The position numbers and the translations under genes were made by a program. A stretch of DNA of 64,000 bases. Source: Acidobacteriota bacterium. Its GTDB lineage: Bacteria; Acidobacteriota; Terriglobia; Versatilivoradales; Versatilivoraceae. Location of the stretch: positions 48,652-112,651 of the forward strand of contig JAJDUG010000026.1 of the NCBI GenBank assembly GCA_022826755.1, read 5' to 3'. The notes under the pieces are model-generated. The model saw only the letters and a list, made by a program, of their open reading frames with translations, was not told where the DNA came from and did no database searches. Below, piece by piece: positions 62,144-64,000 of the stretch (position 1 is its first letter; each line of letters begins with the position of its first letter).

Positions 62144-64000
<1,857 letters not shown>

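Overview
The window reads as a GC-rich chromosome segment of a Gram-negative bacterium, most likely an Acidobacteriota member. The pointers are an LptD homologue (LPS outer membrane), an Oar-like TonB-dependent receptor with an N-terminal carboxypeptidase-regulatory-like domain, a very long SBBP beta-propeller protein, two VWFA-related proteins of the type common in Acidobacteria, and a DUF1501 plus cytochrome-C/DUF1549/DUF1553 pair. This assignment is inference from gene content; there is no rRNA gene here.

Positions 1-33800 are mainly housekeeping: tRNA-Ser, a MoxR ATPase/VWA pair, an amino-sugar operon (TPR protein, a truncated yvcK, a single-domain glmU, glmS), a degenerate M16 peptidase-like protein, an ECF sigma/anti-sigma pair followed by a TonB receptor and the SBBP protein, an aminotransferase, rsmI, a split NAD synthetase, an RDD protein, lptD, ilvBN, lexA, a CCA-adding type enzyme, mutM, a VWFA protein and HU.

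Positions 33800-56850 are accessory in character. They hold a MoaD-MoaE fusion, a type III polyketide synthase with its own promoter, a decayed DinB gene, and a catabolic or surface cluster (2-hydroxyacid dehydrogenase, DUF1080, CBM9-like, Gfo/Idh/MocA, CehA/McbA, BNR sialidase-like, creatininase-like, SDR, DUF1501/PSD1, DUF4432). The gaps are filled by two families of diverged dispersed repeats. Family A has GTGAAGA-like heptamers and a conserved coding-like tail. Family B is a modular element of up to about 390 bp with recognisable ends, an exchangeable middle and an internally deleted copy.

From about 56850 to the window end there is a probable defence island: a SNF2-type helicase, a DUF262 protein that also carries an HNH-like motif and a C-terminal HEPN-like R-N-x3-H motif, and a type III Mod-like adenine methyltransferase that runs off the edge. 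This three-gene cassette is the best candidate for an uncommon biological system in the window. Other oddities are the yvcK stub coupled by ATGA to glmU, the acetyltransferase-less GlmU, and the MoaD Gly-Gly buried inside a fusion.
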